Assembly (NCBI RefSeq): GCF_017355835.1
Contig: NZ_JAFEWF010000001.1
Span: forward strand, 1,178,001 to 1,242,000
Length of the DNA: 64,000 nucleotides
Source: Desertivirga brevis
GTDB taxonomy: Bacteria > Bacteroidota > Bacteroidia > Sphingobacteriales > Sphingobacteriaceae
Direction of reading: 5' to 3'
The position numbers and the translations under genes were made by a program. Positions 52,686 to 60,836 of this stretch are shown in pieces. Below the pieces are notes generated by a model. It saw only the letters and a program-made list of their open reading frames with translations, did not search any database and was not told where the DNA came from. Numbering within the stretch: position 1 is the stretch's first letter; each line of letters begins with the position of its first letter.

Positions 52686-52733
52686 GCCTTGCTCGCCTAA
52701 TACCAATCATAACCAAACATAGCAAGTTTCGGA

Positions 52734-52764
52734 TTGCCGACGCGGCCACATACATCAATCTTTG
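52734..52764 (+). promoter_or_regulatory. Promoter of the short-chain dehydrogenase gene
   Basis: TTG (52734-52736) and AATCTTTG (52757-52764) are spaced by 20 bases, one mismatch from TAnnTTTG, 22 bp before the ATG. Confidence 0.5.
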
Positions 52765-52786
52765 CTAAGCAATAAAAACTAATAAA

Positions 52787-53539
52787 ATGCAAAGATTTAA
52801 AGACAAAGTAGCTCTTATTACGGGCGGAACGAGCGGAATGGGATTCGCGACAGCAGAGCAATTTATCAACGAAGGCGGTAAAGTGATTATAACCGGCCGA
52901 AGCGATGAAACGGTAAACAGGGCAATTGAGAACCTGGGAACAAAGGCTTTTGGAATAGTGTCAAATGCCGGTAGCATGGCTGATATATTCCGTTTGAAGG
53001 AGCAGATAAAGCAATATACAGAAGAGATTGACTTGCTATTCGCCAATGCAGGGTACGGAAAGTTCGCCGGTGTTGCCTCGGCAGACGAGAAGCATTTTGA
53101 CGAGCTCTTCAATACTTTGGTGAAAGGAACATTTTTTACCGTGCAGCAAGTGTTACCCTTACTAAAAAAGGGAAGTTCGATTATATTGAACACTTCTTTT
53201 GTAACCGAAATGGTACTGCAGAATTTCTCTGTGTATTCAGCTGCAAAATCAGCAGTACAGTCGTTCATTAAATCATTTGCAGCAGAGTTCACCGAAAAAG
53301 GTATCCGCGTAAACGGGGTCAGCCCGGGCCACATCAAAACTAACATCTTCAATAACACAGGTCTAAACCCGGAACAAATTGAAGGAGCCATACAAAGCAT
53401 TGTTCCCCTGATCCCATTTAAAAGATTTGGCGAACCTGCAGAAATCGCCGAAGCCGTTCTATTTCTGGCCTCAGACCAAGCTTCCTACATCCATGGAACA
53501 GAACTAAGGGTAGATGCAGGAATATTAGTGATAAGATAA
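52787..53539 (+). CDS. Short-chain dehydrogenase/reductase (SDR)
   Basis: This 250-residue classical SDR has cofactor motif ITGGTSGMGFATAEQF (TGxxxGxG), NAG in LLFANAGYGKF, catalytic Ser in LNTSFVTEM, YSAAK (Tyr and Lys of YxxxK), and a C-terminal GTELRVDAG. The Arg after the second strand (TGRSDE) favours NADP(H). The substrate is unknown. It has its own promoter and terminator and appears unrelated to the SusCD locus before it. Confidence 0.92.
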   Translation: MQRFKDKVALITGGTSGMGFATAEQFINEGGKVIITGRSDETVNRAIENLGTKAFGIVSNAGSMADIFRLKEQIKQYTEEIDLLFANAGYGKFAGVASADEKHFDELFNTLVKGTFFTVQQVLPLLKKGSSIILNTSFVTEMVLQNFSVYSAAKSAVQSFIKSFAAEFTEKGIRVNGVSPGHIKTNIFNNTGLNPEQIEGAIQSIVPLIPFKRFGEPAEIAEAVLFLASDQASYIHGTELRVDAGILVIR

Positions 53540-53546
53540 TGGGACG

Positions 53547-53573
53547 GAGGCTGCTGTGGAAGCAGCCTCTTTT
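53547..53573 (+). terminator. Terminator of the SDR gene
   Basis: GAGGCTGCT-GTGGA-AGCAGCCTC (9-bp perfect stem) then TTTT. Confidence 0.85.
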
Positions 53574-53682
53574 AATATTAAACAAAAAGTTAAAGCCCTC
53601 CGGACGGTACAAAATTATTATTTGATCGCTTTCGTAATATCGTAATTACAACTAGCACAAATGTTGCTATGATAAACGATTA

Positions 53683-53690
53683 AAAGGAGG
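53683..53690 (+). promoter_or_regulatory. Strong Shine-Dalgarno deciding the TTG start of the kinase gene
   Basis: AAAGGAGG, four bases (CATT) before TTG. As for rsr, such complementarity is unusual in this phylum and fixes the start. Confidence 0.7.
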
Positions 53691-53694
53691 CATT

Positions 53695-55104
53695 TTGGAA
53701 GTCTATTCTTTTTTAAAGCAAAAAAGATACAGTATCAGGGCAATTCTAATTATCCTGCTTGTTTCCTTCGCTATCACAGCTACCAATTATTATACGATCA
53801 AAATCCTTTCCTCTATCCGAGGCTATGTAAACGGGGAATCCCAGTACTCCAGAGCGCAGAAAAACGCCACTGCCCATCTCATAGACTATATCTATACCAG
53901 AAACGAATTATCTTATAAACTTTTCAAGAAAGAGCTCTCTGTTCCTATTGCTGACAGCTTGGCGCGGATAGGAATGCAGGAATCAAAACCCTACGAACGC
54001 ATTAAAAAAGCTTTGGTCCTGGCACGCAACCATTCGGACGACGTGCCAAACATGATATGGTTGTTTGTAACCTTCCAAAACTTCCCCTACTTTAAGGAGG
54101 CAATTTATGAATGGAAAAGAGCCGACGTATTCGTTGGAGAACTTGACAGGATTGCCTACAAAATAAAACACGGGCAAGTCGAAATCCAGGACACCACTGA
54201 GCTTCTTGCCAGAATAAATGCCATTAATAAAAGTCTCACCTACCATCAACAAGGCTTCTCCAGCATTCTTGGTGAGGCAAGCAGGGTTATTACGCAAGCG
54301 CTGTATTATGTCAATTTCTTCTTTGTTATCCTGATCGTTGCTATCGGTGGCAGCTTTTGCTATGAACTGATTAACAAGCTGCAGTCTACGAAAGAAGAAC
54401 TTGCGCGGCAGAACTATGTAAAGGAAGAGTTTATGAGCATTGCTGCTCATGAATTAAAAACGCCGCTCACTTCAATGAAGGCTGGCCTGCAAGTTCTTGA
54501 TAAATTTACGCGTAGCAATCCACAGGCTCACAAAGTTCAGCCATTCGTTTTTAATTCTAACAAGCAAGTAAATCGTCTCATAAACTTGGTCAACGAGTTA
54601 TTGGATGTTACGCGGATCGAACAAGGAAAGCTAACCATCTCAAAGAAAAAGACAAATCTAGCTGAACTAATAAACGAAGCTGTTGCAGAGGCTTCATCGT
54701 TATTCAATCATGATATTATCTACACAAAACCTCTCGAGGAGACTGCGGTAATGGCAGATCCCCAGAGAATGCTGCAGGTATTAATAAATCTACTTTCGAA
54801 TGCGGCAAAGTATTCTCCCAAGGCAACCGAGGTCCACCTATGGATGGAAGTTGAAAATCAAGAGGTGCGGGTATTCATTCGCGATTTTGGTGTCGGCATT
54901 CCAAAAGAAAAGATTCCTATCCTTTTCCAGAAATTTTACCGGGTTTACGAGAATGAGACCGTAATTCAAGGTTTGGGTTTGGGTCTGTTTATTTGCAAGC
55001 AGATCGTTAACGGGCACGATGGTGATCTTGGGGTGACAAGTTATGTGGGAGAAGGAAGCACCTTCTGGATTTGTCTACCGCTCGCTGATTATCAAGCCTC
55101 CTAA
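53695..55104 (+). CDS. Orphan membrane sensor histidine kinase
   Basis: This 469-residue kinase starts at a TTG after AAAGGAGG. The first membrane helix is at about residues 15-33, a periplasmic helical sensor of about 170 residues follows (RNELSYKLFKKELSVPIADSL), then a second helix near 205-225 (FFFVILIVAIGGSF). The HisKA domain has the phosphoacceptor His near residue 252 in AAHELKTPLTSM. HATPase_c has N box NLLSNAAKYS, RDFGVGIP and GLGLGLFICKQIV. No response regulator gene is adjacent, so the partner is elsewhere. The sensor part looks like a four-helix bundle; its signal is unknown. Its 3' end overlaps the convergent SRAP gene by 4 bp. Confidence 0.92.
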   Translation: MEVYSFLKQKRYSIRAILIILLVSFAITATNYYTIKILSSIRGYVNGESQYSRAQKNATAHLIDYIYTRNELSYKLFKKELSVPIADSLARIGMQESKPYERIKKALVLARNHSDDVPNMIWLFVTFQNFPYFKEAIYEWKRADVFVGELDRIAYKIKHGQVEIQDTTELLARINAINKSLTYHQQGFSSILGEASRVITQALYYVNFFFVILIVAIGGSFCYELINKLQSTKEELARQNYVKEEFMSIAAHELKTPLTSMKAGLQVLDKFTRSNPQAHKVQPFVFNSNKQVNRLINLVNELLDVTRIEQGKLTISKKKTNLAELINEAVAEASSLFNHDIIYTKPLEETAVMADPQRMLQVLINLLSNAAKYSPKATEVHLWMEVENQEVRVFIRDFGVGIPKEKIPILFQKFYRVYENETVIQGLGLGLFICKQIVNGHDGDLGVTSYVGEGSTFWICLPLADYQAS

Positions 55105-55922
55105 AACAAACTCCCCTGCTGCCCAACACCTGCACCTCCTCCGCTTCCCTTCCCGTAAACCGGCAGCTTCTCCCCCCAGTCATAAAACTCATCCTTGGTC
55201 TTTTCATCATCACGGATAGCTTTTGCGCCACGAATAGTAAATACAGGATGATGATAGAGCTCGTCAGACGCTATCCGGTATTGGAAAATAGCCCGGATAT
55301 CATCATCAGACAAAGCAGGATCTAGCCAGGTCTTTTCCAATTCAGGTGCAAGAAAGAGCGGCATCCGATGCTTGTTGTCGCCGTCGTTGTGGATCCATTC
55401 CATCAACTCATTGGCTTTACGGGTGATCATGGTAAAGGAAGCAACATTGAAGATCTCGCCTGTACTTTGATTTACTTCTTCGCTTATTTGATATAAAGCA
55501 GGCAGGTAGAATCCATTACGTCCCTCTGGCTTTACCAGGTATGGGATCTTGTTTTTAAAGCCCGCTACTTTTCGATGCTCGTAAACTCCGGTAGCGGGAA
55601 TCAAACAGCGGTTCTTTCGTAAGCGATACCAGTACGATTTCTTGTCTTCCAGAATACGTTCGCTCTGGGCATTAACCATATTCCTTCTCCTGATTTCCCG
55701 CATCTTTGGATCCTTCTCGTAAGCCGGGATCACTCCCCAGCTCATTGGGGTCAGATAAAGCTCCTCATTCTTCGGGGCAACAATTGGATACTCCGGTAAG
55801 ATTTCGCAGGTCACATGAGCCCAGGCATCCTTTGAAGCCTGATCAATTCCCGACAATTTGATCTCCGGAAAAGTCTCGGTAATAACCTGTATTTCTGAGT
55901 GGAAGGATATGTCTCTGCACAT
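55101..55922 (-). CDS. yedK: SRAP/HMCES-like abasic-site processing protein
   Basis: This 273-residue protein carries the SRAP signature: catalytic Cys2 (MCRDISF), MVNAQSERI (Asn of MVNARSE), CLIPATGVYEHR (active-site Glu) and HRMPLFLAP (active-site His). SRAP proteins form a thiazolidine crosslink with abasic sites in single-stranded DNA and so protect them from error-prone repair. About 40 residues beyond the core at the C-terminus end in a Gly-rich tail. It lies downstream of a polymerase group (DnaE-type, DinB), where SRAP genes are often found. Symbol given by homology. Confidence 0.9.
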   Translation of the reverse strand: MCRDISFHSEIQVITETFPEIKLSGIDQASKDAWAHVTCEILPEYPIVAPKNEELYLTPMSWGVIPAYEKDPKMREIRRRNMVNAQSERILEDKKSYWYRLRKNRCLIPATGVYEHRKVAGFKNKIPYLVKPEGRNGFYLPALYQISEEVNQSTGEIFNVASFTMITRKANELMEWIHNDGDNKHRMPLFLAPELEKTWLDPALSDDDIRAIFQYRIASDELYHHPVFTIRGAKAIRDDEKTKDEFYDWGEKLPVYGKGSGGGAGVGQQGSLF

Positions 55923-55928
55923 AATAAA

Positions 55929-56414
55929 TCAACTGATCATTTTATAAAACGGGGCCTCATGGCTCCTGTCACCGGAGGTGATAATTCCCACCACCCTGCC
56001 ATTTACAACACGAATAAAGACATCATAGCCTCCGTCATTTTTCATAGCGATAGACCTGATGTAATTATGGACTTTTTTCACGTAGGTTTTATGCAGCTTT
56101 TTCTCGTTCTTCTTGTCTAACGTACTGTTATAAAACACCTTGTAGCCCGATCCCGTCTTTATCAGCTCGAGCAGCTTCGAAAGAGCCTCTTCAATTGTTA
56201 AATCCAGCAACTTGCCTTCGCCATGTTCCAACTTCATTGCATGAGCTTCGGCCTCCAGCTTATCGGCATATTCACTAGCCATAAAAGCCTTTCCGGTTTC
56301 GATCCCAGGCCATGAAAAACGTTGCACCACCCAATAAGGCTTGCCCTTGCGTAACATATGCTGCAACAAGCCCTCTGTAAGGGGCAAAAAAGGATTATAA
56401 AAAAGAATGCTCAT
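55929..56414 (-). CDS. Unknown 161-residue protein of the DNA-damage gene group
   Basis: The start is taken at MSILFYNPFLPLT; the open frame continues upstream into the end of the polymerase gene but lacks a sensible start. Features are a hydrophobic N-terminus, RKGKPYWVVQRFSWPGIETGKAFMASEYADKL, an acidic/Leu helix (DLTIEEALSKLLELIKTG) and a basic middle (DKKNEKKLHKTYVKKVHNYIRS) that could bind nucleic acid. I recognise no family. It lies between the DnaE-type polymerase (43 bp) and SRAP (6 bp) genes, so a role in translesion synthesis or abasic-site handling is inferred from context only. Confidence 0.65.
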   Translation of the reverse strand: MSILFYNPFLPLTEGLLQHMLRKGKPYWVVQRFSWPGIETGKAFMASEYADKLEAEAHAMKLEHGEGKLLDLTIEEALSKLLELIKTGSGYKVFYNSTLDKKNEKKLHKTYVKKVHNYIRSIAMKNDGGYDVFIRVVNGRVVGIITSGDRSHEAPFYKMIS

Positions 56415-56457
56415 TTCAGCTTTTCTAATTAACCAATTTCTTTGTGTTCCTGCAAGC

Positions 56458-59409
56458 TCAATCGCTAAAGCGTGGATCCGGCCTGATCGGAAGTTTTGCC
56501 ATTTTCTCAACCGTTATTGTTGGGAAGCCAAAGCTCTCGGTCACCTTCCCCAGGATCAGGTACAAACCCGACTTCTCAAAGGGATATTGCTTCAAACAAT
56601 TGGGAAAGTGAACGGTGTCAAAAAAAGATCCGTTAGCGTCAAGGAAGGTTCCGAAAGCCATCGTTTCGTTCTTTTTGGTGCGGGTTGGTTTCATGGTCAC
56701 GTAGAGCCCAACCAGCTTTACCGTCTGCCCCACATACCTGAGCAGATCCCGCGCTTCCACATCTCCCCGAAAGCTGGTCTTAAGCATATGAAAAGGTGAC
56801 AACGATACCGAGAAATGCAGGAATTCCATTTCGTCGAAAAAATCCTCCTCATCAAACACGGGGAAGGCCGGGATAGTGATTTCCATTGAGGCTTGCCTTA
56901 ATAGGGGACGCTCGTTCTGGATCTTATTCTTGAGCCGGTTCCGCTTTTCAAAGAGCACATTGGCGAGCCACATCAGGGTCTTTTTGTTCTTCCCTGTATA
57001 GCGAAGGGCCCCCGAGCGGATAAGAATAACAACTTGTTCCAAACTCACACCTGTGCGTTCCACCAATTCGTCCAGCGTTTCGTAAAGGCCGCGCTCCTGC
57101 CGGTCGGCAAGGATGGCCTCAATCACCCGGCTTTCCAGCTTTTGGACCATATTTAGTCCCAGGAAAATATCGGCGCCTCTGATAGAGGTAAGCAGCTGAC
57201 TGTTATTTACGCAGGGCAATTGCACCCTTGCTCCTGACTTCCGTGCCTCTGCTACATAGAGCCAGCGAGAATAGAAGCCTCCTTCATTATTCAGCACCGC
57301 TACCATAAACTCATTAGGAAACCAGGCTTTCAGGTAAAGGCTCTGATAACTTTCAACAGCATAACTTGCAGAGTGGGCCTTAGAGAAAGAATAACCGGCA
57401 AAGCTTGAAATCTGGCGCCACAGCTCATTTGTTATATCTTCCGACCGCCCCAACTCCTTACTTTTGGAAAAGAACTTATCCTGTATGTCTTTCAGGTGAT
57501 GAGCGCCCCTGTTCTTGCCCGACATTAAACGCCTCAGCACGTCAGCTTCTGCTAAATCCAGACCGGCGTAATGATGAGCCACCTTCAGCACGTCTTCCTG
57601 GTAGATCATCACGCCGTAGGTCTCGCTCAGCTGCTCCTTCAAAATAGGATGCAGGTATTTTACGTCCTCCGGTTTATGAAACCGACGAATATACTCGTCC
57701 ATCATCCCACTTGAGCCGACGCCAGGACGAATAATACTGGAGGCGGCAACCAGCGTGAGATAATCGCTGCAATGCAGCTTCTTCAAAATGCCGCGCATTG
57801 CAGGCGACTCGATGTAAAAGCAACCGATACTATCTCCGCTCTTCAATTGTTCAGCAACCTTCTCATCTTTCTTAATCGCCTGAATGTTATGGATATCCAG
57901 CACCCTGCCCGTGTTCTGTTTAATGATCTCTACCGCTTCCCCGATGTGCCCTATTCCTCTTTGCGATAATACATCCAGCTTCTCAAAGCCGATCGCTTCT
58001 GCTGTGTACATATCAAACTGGGTAGTGAGCAATCCTTTGGGAGGAAGATCCATAGCGCAGTACTCCGCCAATGGAAGTTCTGATATTAGTATCCCTCCCG
58101 CATGGATGGTCCGGTTATGTGGGAAGTCGCTAATACGCTCGAAGGTTCCAAGAATTTTCCGAGCAATGGCATTATCACTTGCAATAGTAGCGGGAGCTTC
58201 GATCATCAGATCGATCTCCCTCTTGGGCAAACCATAAATCTTTCCCAGCTCGCGGATAATACTTCGATCCTGAAAAGTGGTCATAGCACCGATCAGAGCA
58301 GTATTAGCCGGATCATAACGTTTAAAGATATAATCGAAGATCTCATCCCGGTCGCGCCAGGAGAAATCGAGGTCGAAATCAGGTGGAGCTTTCCGTTTTG
58401 GATTGAGGAACCGCTCGAAATACAGGTCCAGCTCAATGGGACAAACATCTGTGATCCTCAAGCAATAAGCCACAATACTGTTTGCTCCCGAGCCTCGCCC
58501 TACATGATAGAATCCGCGGCGAAGCGAATAACTTACCACATCGTGAGTGATCAGGAAATAGGAAGAAAAGCCGAGCTTATCGATCACGTCCAGCTCTTTC
58601 CTTATGCGCTCCATCGCCAACTTATTCCCTTTCCCGTAACGCTGATAACAGCCTTCTACGGCATACTTTTCCAAAAGTAAGCGATCAGTATAGCGGCTTT
58701 GGGTGAAGGTCCGTTTGTTCTTACAGTTCTCGAAATCGAAGTCAAAGCGGCATCGCTCCAGCAGTCCGAAGGTATTGATGATGATTTTCGGGTACGCTTT
58801 ATACTGGGTGATAATATTATCGATCGGCTGAAGCACTTCGTCGGGTCTGGCCTTCTGCGTGTCCTTCAGTTGCGATAGTAAGGCATTGTGCTTGATAGCA
58901 CTTAGCTGGCAGTGCAATTCAAAATCTTCAGACTTTAGAAAGGTAACGGGACTAAGGATAACGAGCCTGTCAATAAAGGCTTTGCTCCTGGAGTATAGCT
59001 TATTCAGTTCACGGGGCCTGATCCCTATGTACTCGTTCTCTCTCAGATCCTTGCTCTCGGCACGAAAGGGGTAAACAACAAATACGTCTTTCCATTCAGG
59101 AGCCTTAGGTGGAAAAGATTCCTTAGAAACATTGTATTTGGTTAGATATTCATTGATCTCCTTGAAGCCTGCATTGTTTTTTGCGATGGCAATAAAGAGC
59201 AGGTCGTCCTCGTTCCTGAACTCCGCCCCTACCATGCCATGGAAGCTCTTCGCCTGGCATTCGCGAATAAAGTCGAGGGCAGCACTGGTATTGTTAATAT
59301 CGGTTAATACAGCACTTTCATATCCGTTTACTATAAGGTGATTAACCAGTTCAGCAATTCCAATAGTGCCATATTGAAGGCTGTAATTACTATGAACATT
59401 CAGCAGCAT
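56458..59409 (-). CDS. Short DnaE-type DNA polymerase III alpha subunit (error-prone, DnaE2/ImuC-like)
   Basis: This 983-residue C-family polymerase is shorter than replicative DnaE (about 1160 or more). It has an N-terminal PHP domain (VHSNYSLQYG...YESAVLTDINN; several PHP metal ligands look changed), then the palm with catalytic Asp residues in PDFDLDFSWRDRD (about 343-355). Further parts are HNRTIHAGGILIS, the finger region with MRGILKKLH and GYSFSKAHSASYA, a helix-hairpin-helix region, and a C-terminal OB domain (VKLVGLYVTMKPTRTKK...). The tau-binding C-terminus is absent. It follows dinB after 20 bp. This arrangement suggests a damage-inducible translesion polymerase. Confidence 0.88.
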   Translation of the reverse strand: MLLNVHSNYSLQYGTIGIAELVNHLIVNGYESAVLTDINNTSAALDFIRECQAKSFHGMVGAEFRNEDDLLFIAIAKNNAGFKEINEYLTKYNVSKESFPPKAPEWKDVFVVYPFRAESKDLRENEYIGIRPRELNKLYSRSKAFIDRLVILSPVTFLKSEDFELHCQLSAIKHNALLSQLKDTQKARPDEVLQPIDNIITQYKAYPKIIINTFGLLERCRFDFDFENCKNKRTFTQSRYTDRLLLEKYAVEGCYQRYGKGNKLAMERIRKELDVIDKLGFSSYFLITHDVVSYSLRRGFYHVGRGSGANSIVAYCLRITDVCPIELDLYFERFLNPKRKAPPDFDLDFSWRDRDEIFDYIFKRYDPANTALIGAMTTFQDRSIIRELGKIYGLPKREIDLMIEAPATIASDNAIARKILGTFERISDFPHNRTIHAGGILISELPLAEYCAMDLPPKGLLTTQFDMYTAEAIGFEKLDVLSQRGIGHIGEAVEIIKQNTGRVLDIHNIQAIKKDEKVAEQLKSGDSIGCFYIESPAMRGILKKLHCSDYLTLVAASSIIRPGVGSSGMMDEYIRRFHKPEDVKYLHPILKEQLSETYGVMIYQEDVLKVAHHYAGLDLAEADVLRRLMSGKNRGAHHLKDIQDKFFSKSKELGRSEDITNELWRQISSFAGYSFSKAHSASYAVESYQSLYLKAWFPNEFMVAVLNNEGGFYSRWLYVAEARKSGARVQLPCVNNSQLLTSIRGADIFLGLNMVQKLESRVIEAILADRQERGLYETLDELVERTGVSLEQVVILIRSGALRYTGKNKKTLMWLANVLFEKRNRLKNKIQNERPLLRQASMEITIPAFPVFDEEDFFDEMEFLHFSVSLSPFHMLKTSFRGDVEARDLLRYVGQTVKLVGLYVTMKPTRTKKNETMAFGTFLDANGSFFDTVHFPNCLKQYPFEKSGLYLILGKVTESFGFPTITVEKMAKLPIRPDPRFSD

Positions 59410-59429
59410 TTTCTAATCCTCCTACCTGT

Positions 59430-60605
59430 TCAACGAGCAAAAAAACGAACCGGAGCCGGCAGTGCGCGGGCTTTTAAAACAGCATTAGATCCAAAGCGTT
59501 TGCGAATGGTATCGAGCGTAGCGTACAGATCAATCTGCGTGTTGTTATCAGAGAAGAGGTCGATCTGATAACCTGATGAAACCAGGTAACTGAACTTTAC
59601 TCCAATCAGACGCACCAGCATTCGGCGTTCATAAAGGGAGGTAAACAAGTCCCAGGCTTTTTCTGCCAGCTCATCGTCCAGCGCAGTTGCTTTAATCCTT
59701 CCCTGTTTGGTGAAGGTCTCAAAGTCTGAGTAACGGATCTTAACAGTTACGCAAGTAGTGAGTTTCCCCTGGTCCCGCAGATCAAAAGCAAGACGAGTAA
59801 CCATATTGAGGATCGAAGTGCGAAGGTCTTCCATGCTGGTTGTATCAACAGAGAAAGTCTCCTCGTGACTCATTGATTTCTGTTCGCTGTATTCTACTAC
59901 GGGACTGTCATCAATAGCATTTGCCCGGTTCCACAGCACCAAACCATTCTTCCCGAAAGTAGCCTGCAATAGATCAGGGTTAAGCAGGTAAACATCTTTG
60001 ATCTTGCTGATACCCATCACAGCCAACTGTCGCGACGTTTCCTGACCTACACCTGGGATCTTTTTAACGGGCAGAGGCGAGAAGAAACTCCGTTCCATCC
60101 CGGTTTCAACCTGGATCTTTCCTAAAGGCTTTCCGACCCCGGTGGCCACCTTACTCACTAACTTATTTATAGAAAGGCCAAAAGAGATTGGGAGTCCCGA
60201 TTCTTTCAAAATACTGTTCCGTAATTCCATGGTATACTTATAACAGCCGAAGAACTTGTCGAAACCAGTAAGGTCGAGGTAATGCTCGTCGATGGATGCT
60301 TTCTCTACTACCGGAACCTTTTCGCGGATAATTGCCGTTACTTCCTCCGATTTACGGGCATAAGAATCAAAATCTCCGCGACGGGTGATCATTTGAGGAC
60401 AAAGCGCACGGGCGAGTTTCATAGACATTCCACTTCGCACGCCAAACTTCCTGGCTTCATACGAACAGGAAGCCACCACTCCCCGGTCGCCCTCACCACC
60501 CACGGCTACTGGCTTTCCTTTCAACGCAGAATCTTTCAAAACCTCAACGGAAACGAAAAAAGTGTCAAGGTCGAAATGCACTATTGATCTATTTACTTTT
60601 TCCAT
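59430..60605 (-). CDS. dinB: Y-family DNA polymerase IV
   Basis: This 391-residue Y-family polymerase has catalytic motif HFDLDTFFVSVE (residues 10-21) and VVASCSYEARKFGVRSGMSMKLA (steric and finger region). KASIDEHYLDLTG holds the second acidic pair (about 104-116), GLSINKLVSKVATGVGKP and the HhH motif VKKIPGVGQET follow, and a little-finger domain runs from about 250. The C-terminus (ALPAPVRFFAR) shows no clear clamp-binding QLxLF, though QIDLF occurs near residue 352 and could serve. It heads the downstream genes dnaE-type, unknown and SRAP, with a consensus promoter element and a palindrome upstream. Confidence 0.93.
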   Translation of the reverse strand: MEKVNRSIVHFDLDTFFVSVEVLKDSALKGKPVAVGGEGDRGVVASCSYEARKFGVRSGMSMKLARALCPQMITRRGDFDSYARKSEEVTAIIREKVPVVEKASIDEHYLDLTGFDKFFGCYKYTMELRNSILKESGLPISFGLSINKLVSKVATGVGKPLGKIQVETGMERSFFSPLPVKKIPGVGQETSRQLAVMGISKIKDVYLLNPDLLQATFGKNGLVLWNRANAIDDSPVVEYSEQKSMSHEETFSVDTTSMEDLRTSILNMVTRLAFDLRDQGKLTTCVTVKIRYSDFETFTKQGRIKATALDDELAEKAWDLFTSLYERRMLVRLIGVKFSYLVSSGYQIDLFSDNNTQIDLYATLDTIRKRFGSNAVLKARALPAPVRFFAR

Positions 60606-60660
60606 ACTTTTTGCTTAATAATTGTCCCGGTACAGCGGCTGTCTCCCCTGATTAACAAGA

Positions 60661-60683
60661 CAAATGTATGCTAAAAGTTTTAG
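60661..60683 (-). promoter_or_regulatory. dinB promoter element with overlapping palindrome (possible SOS operator)
   Basis: On the minus strand TACATTTG (60668-60661) is a perfect -7 box, 55 bp before the dinB start. The palindrome CTAAAACTTTTAG (60683-60671) lies two bases upstream of it, in the promoter spacer, where a repressor would block RNA polymerase. A matching AATACTAAA/TTTAGTATT pair recurs about 50 bp upstream. No good -33 element. Confidence 0.5.
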
Positions 60684-60836
60684 TATTGTTAAATGAAATG
60701 CGAAGAAATTTAGAGTCAAAGGAGTTTAAATACTAAAAATATGAGCAAAAAAAGCTTAATATATACTGTGAAAATCATTACATTAATGGCGTAAAACCAT
60801 TCAGGACACATTAAATGCTTTCACTTAAAACTCCCT

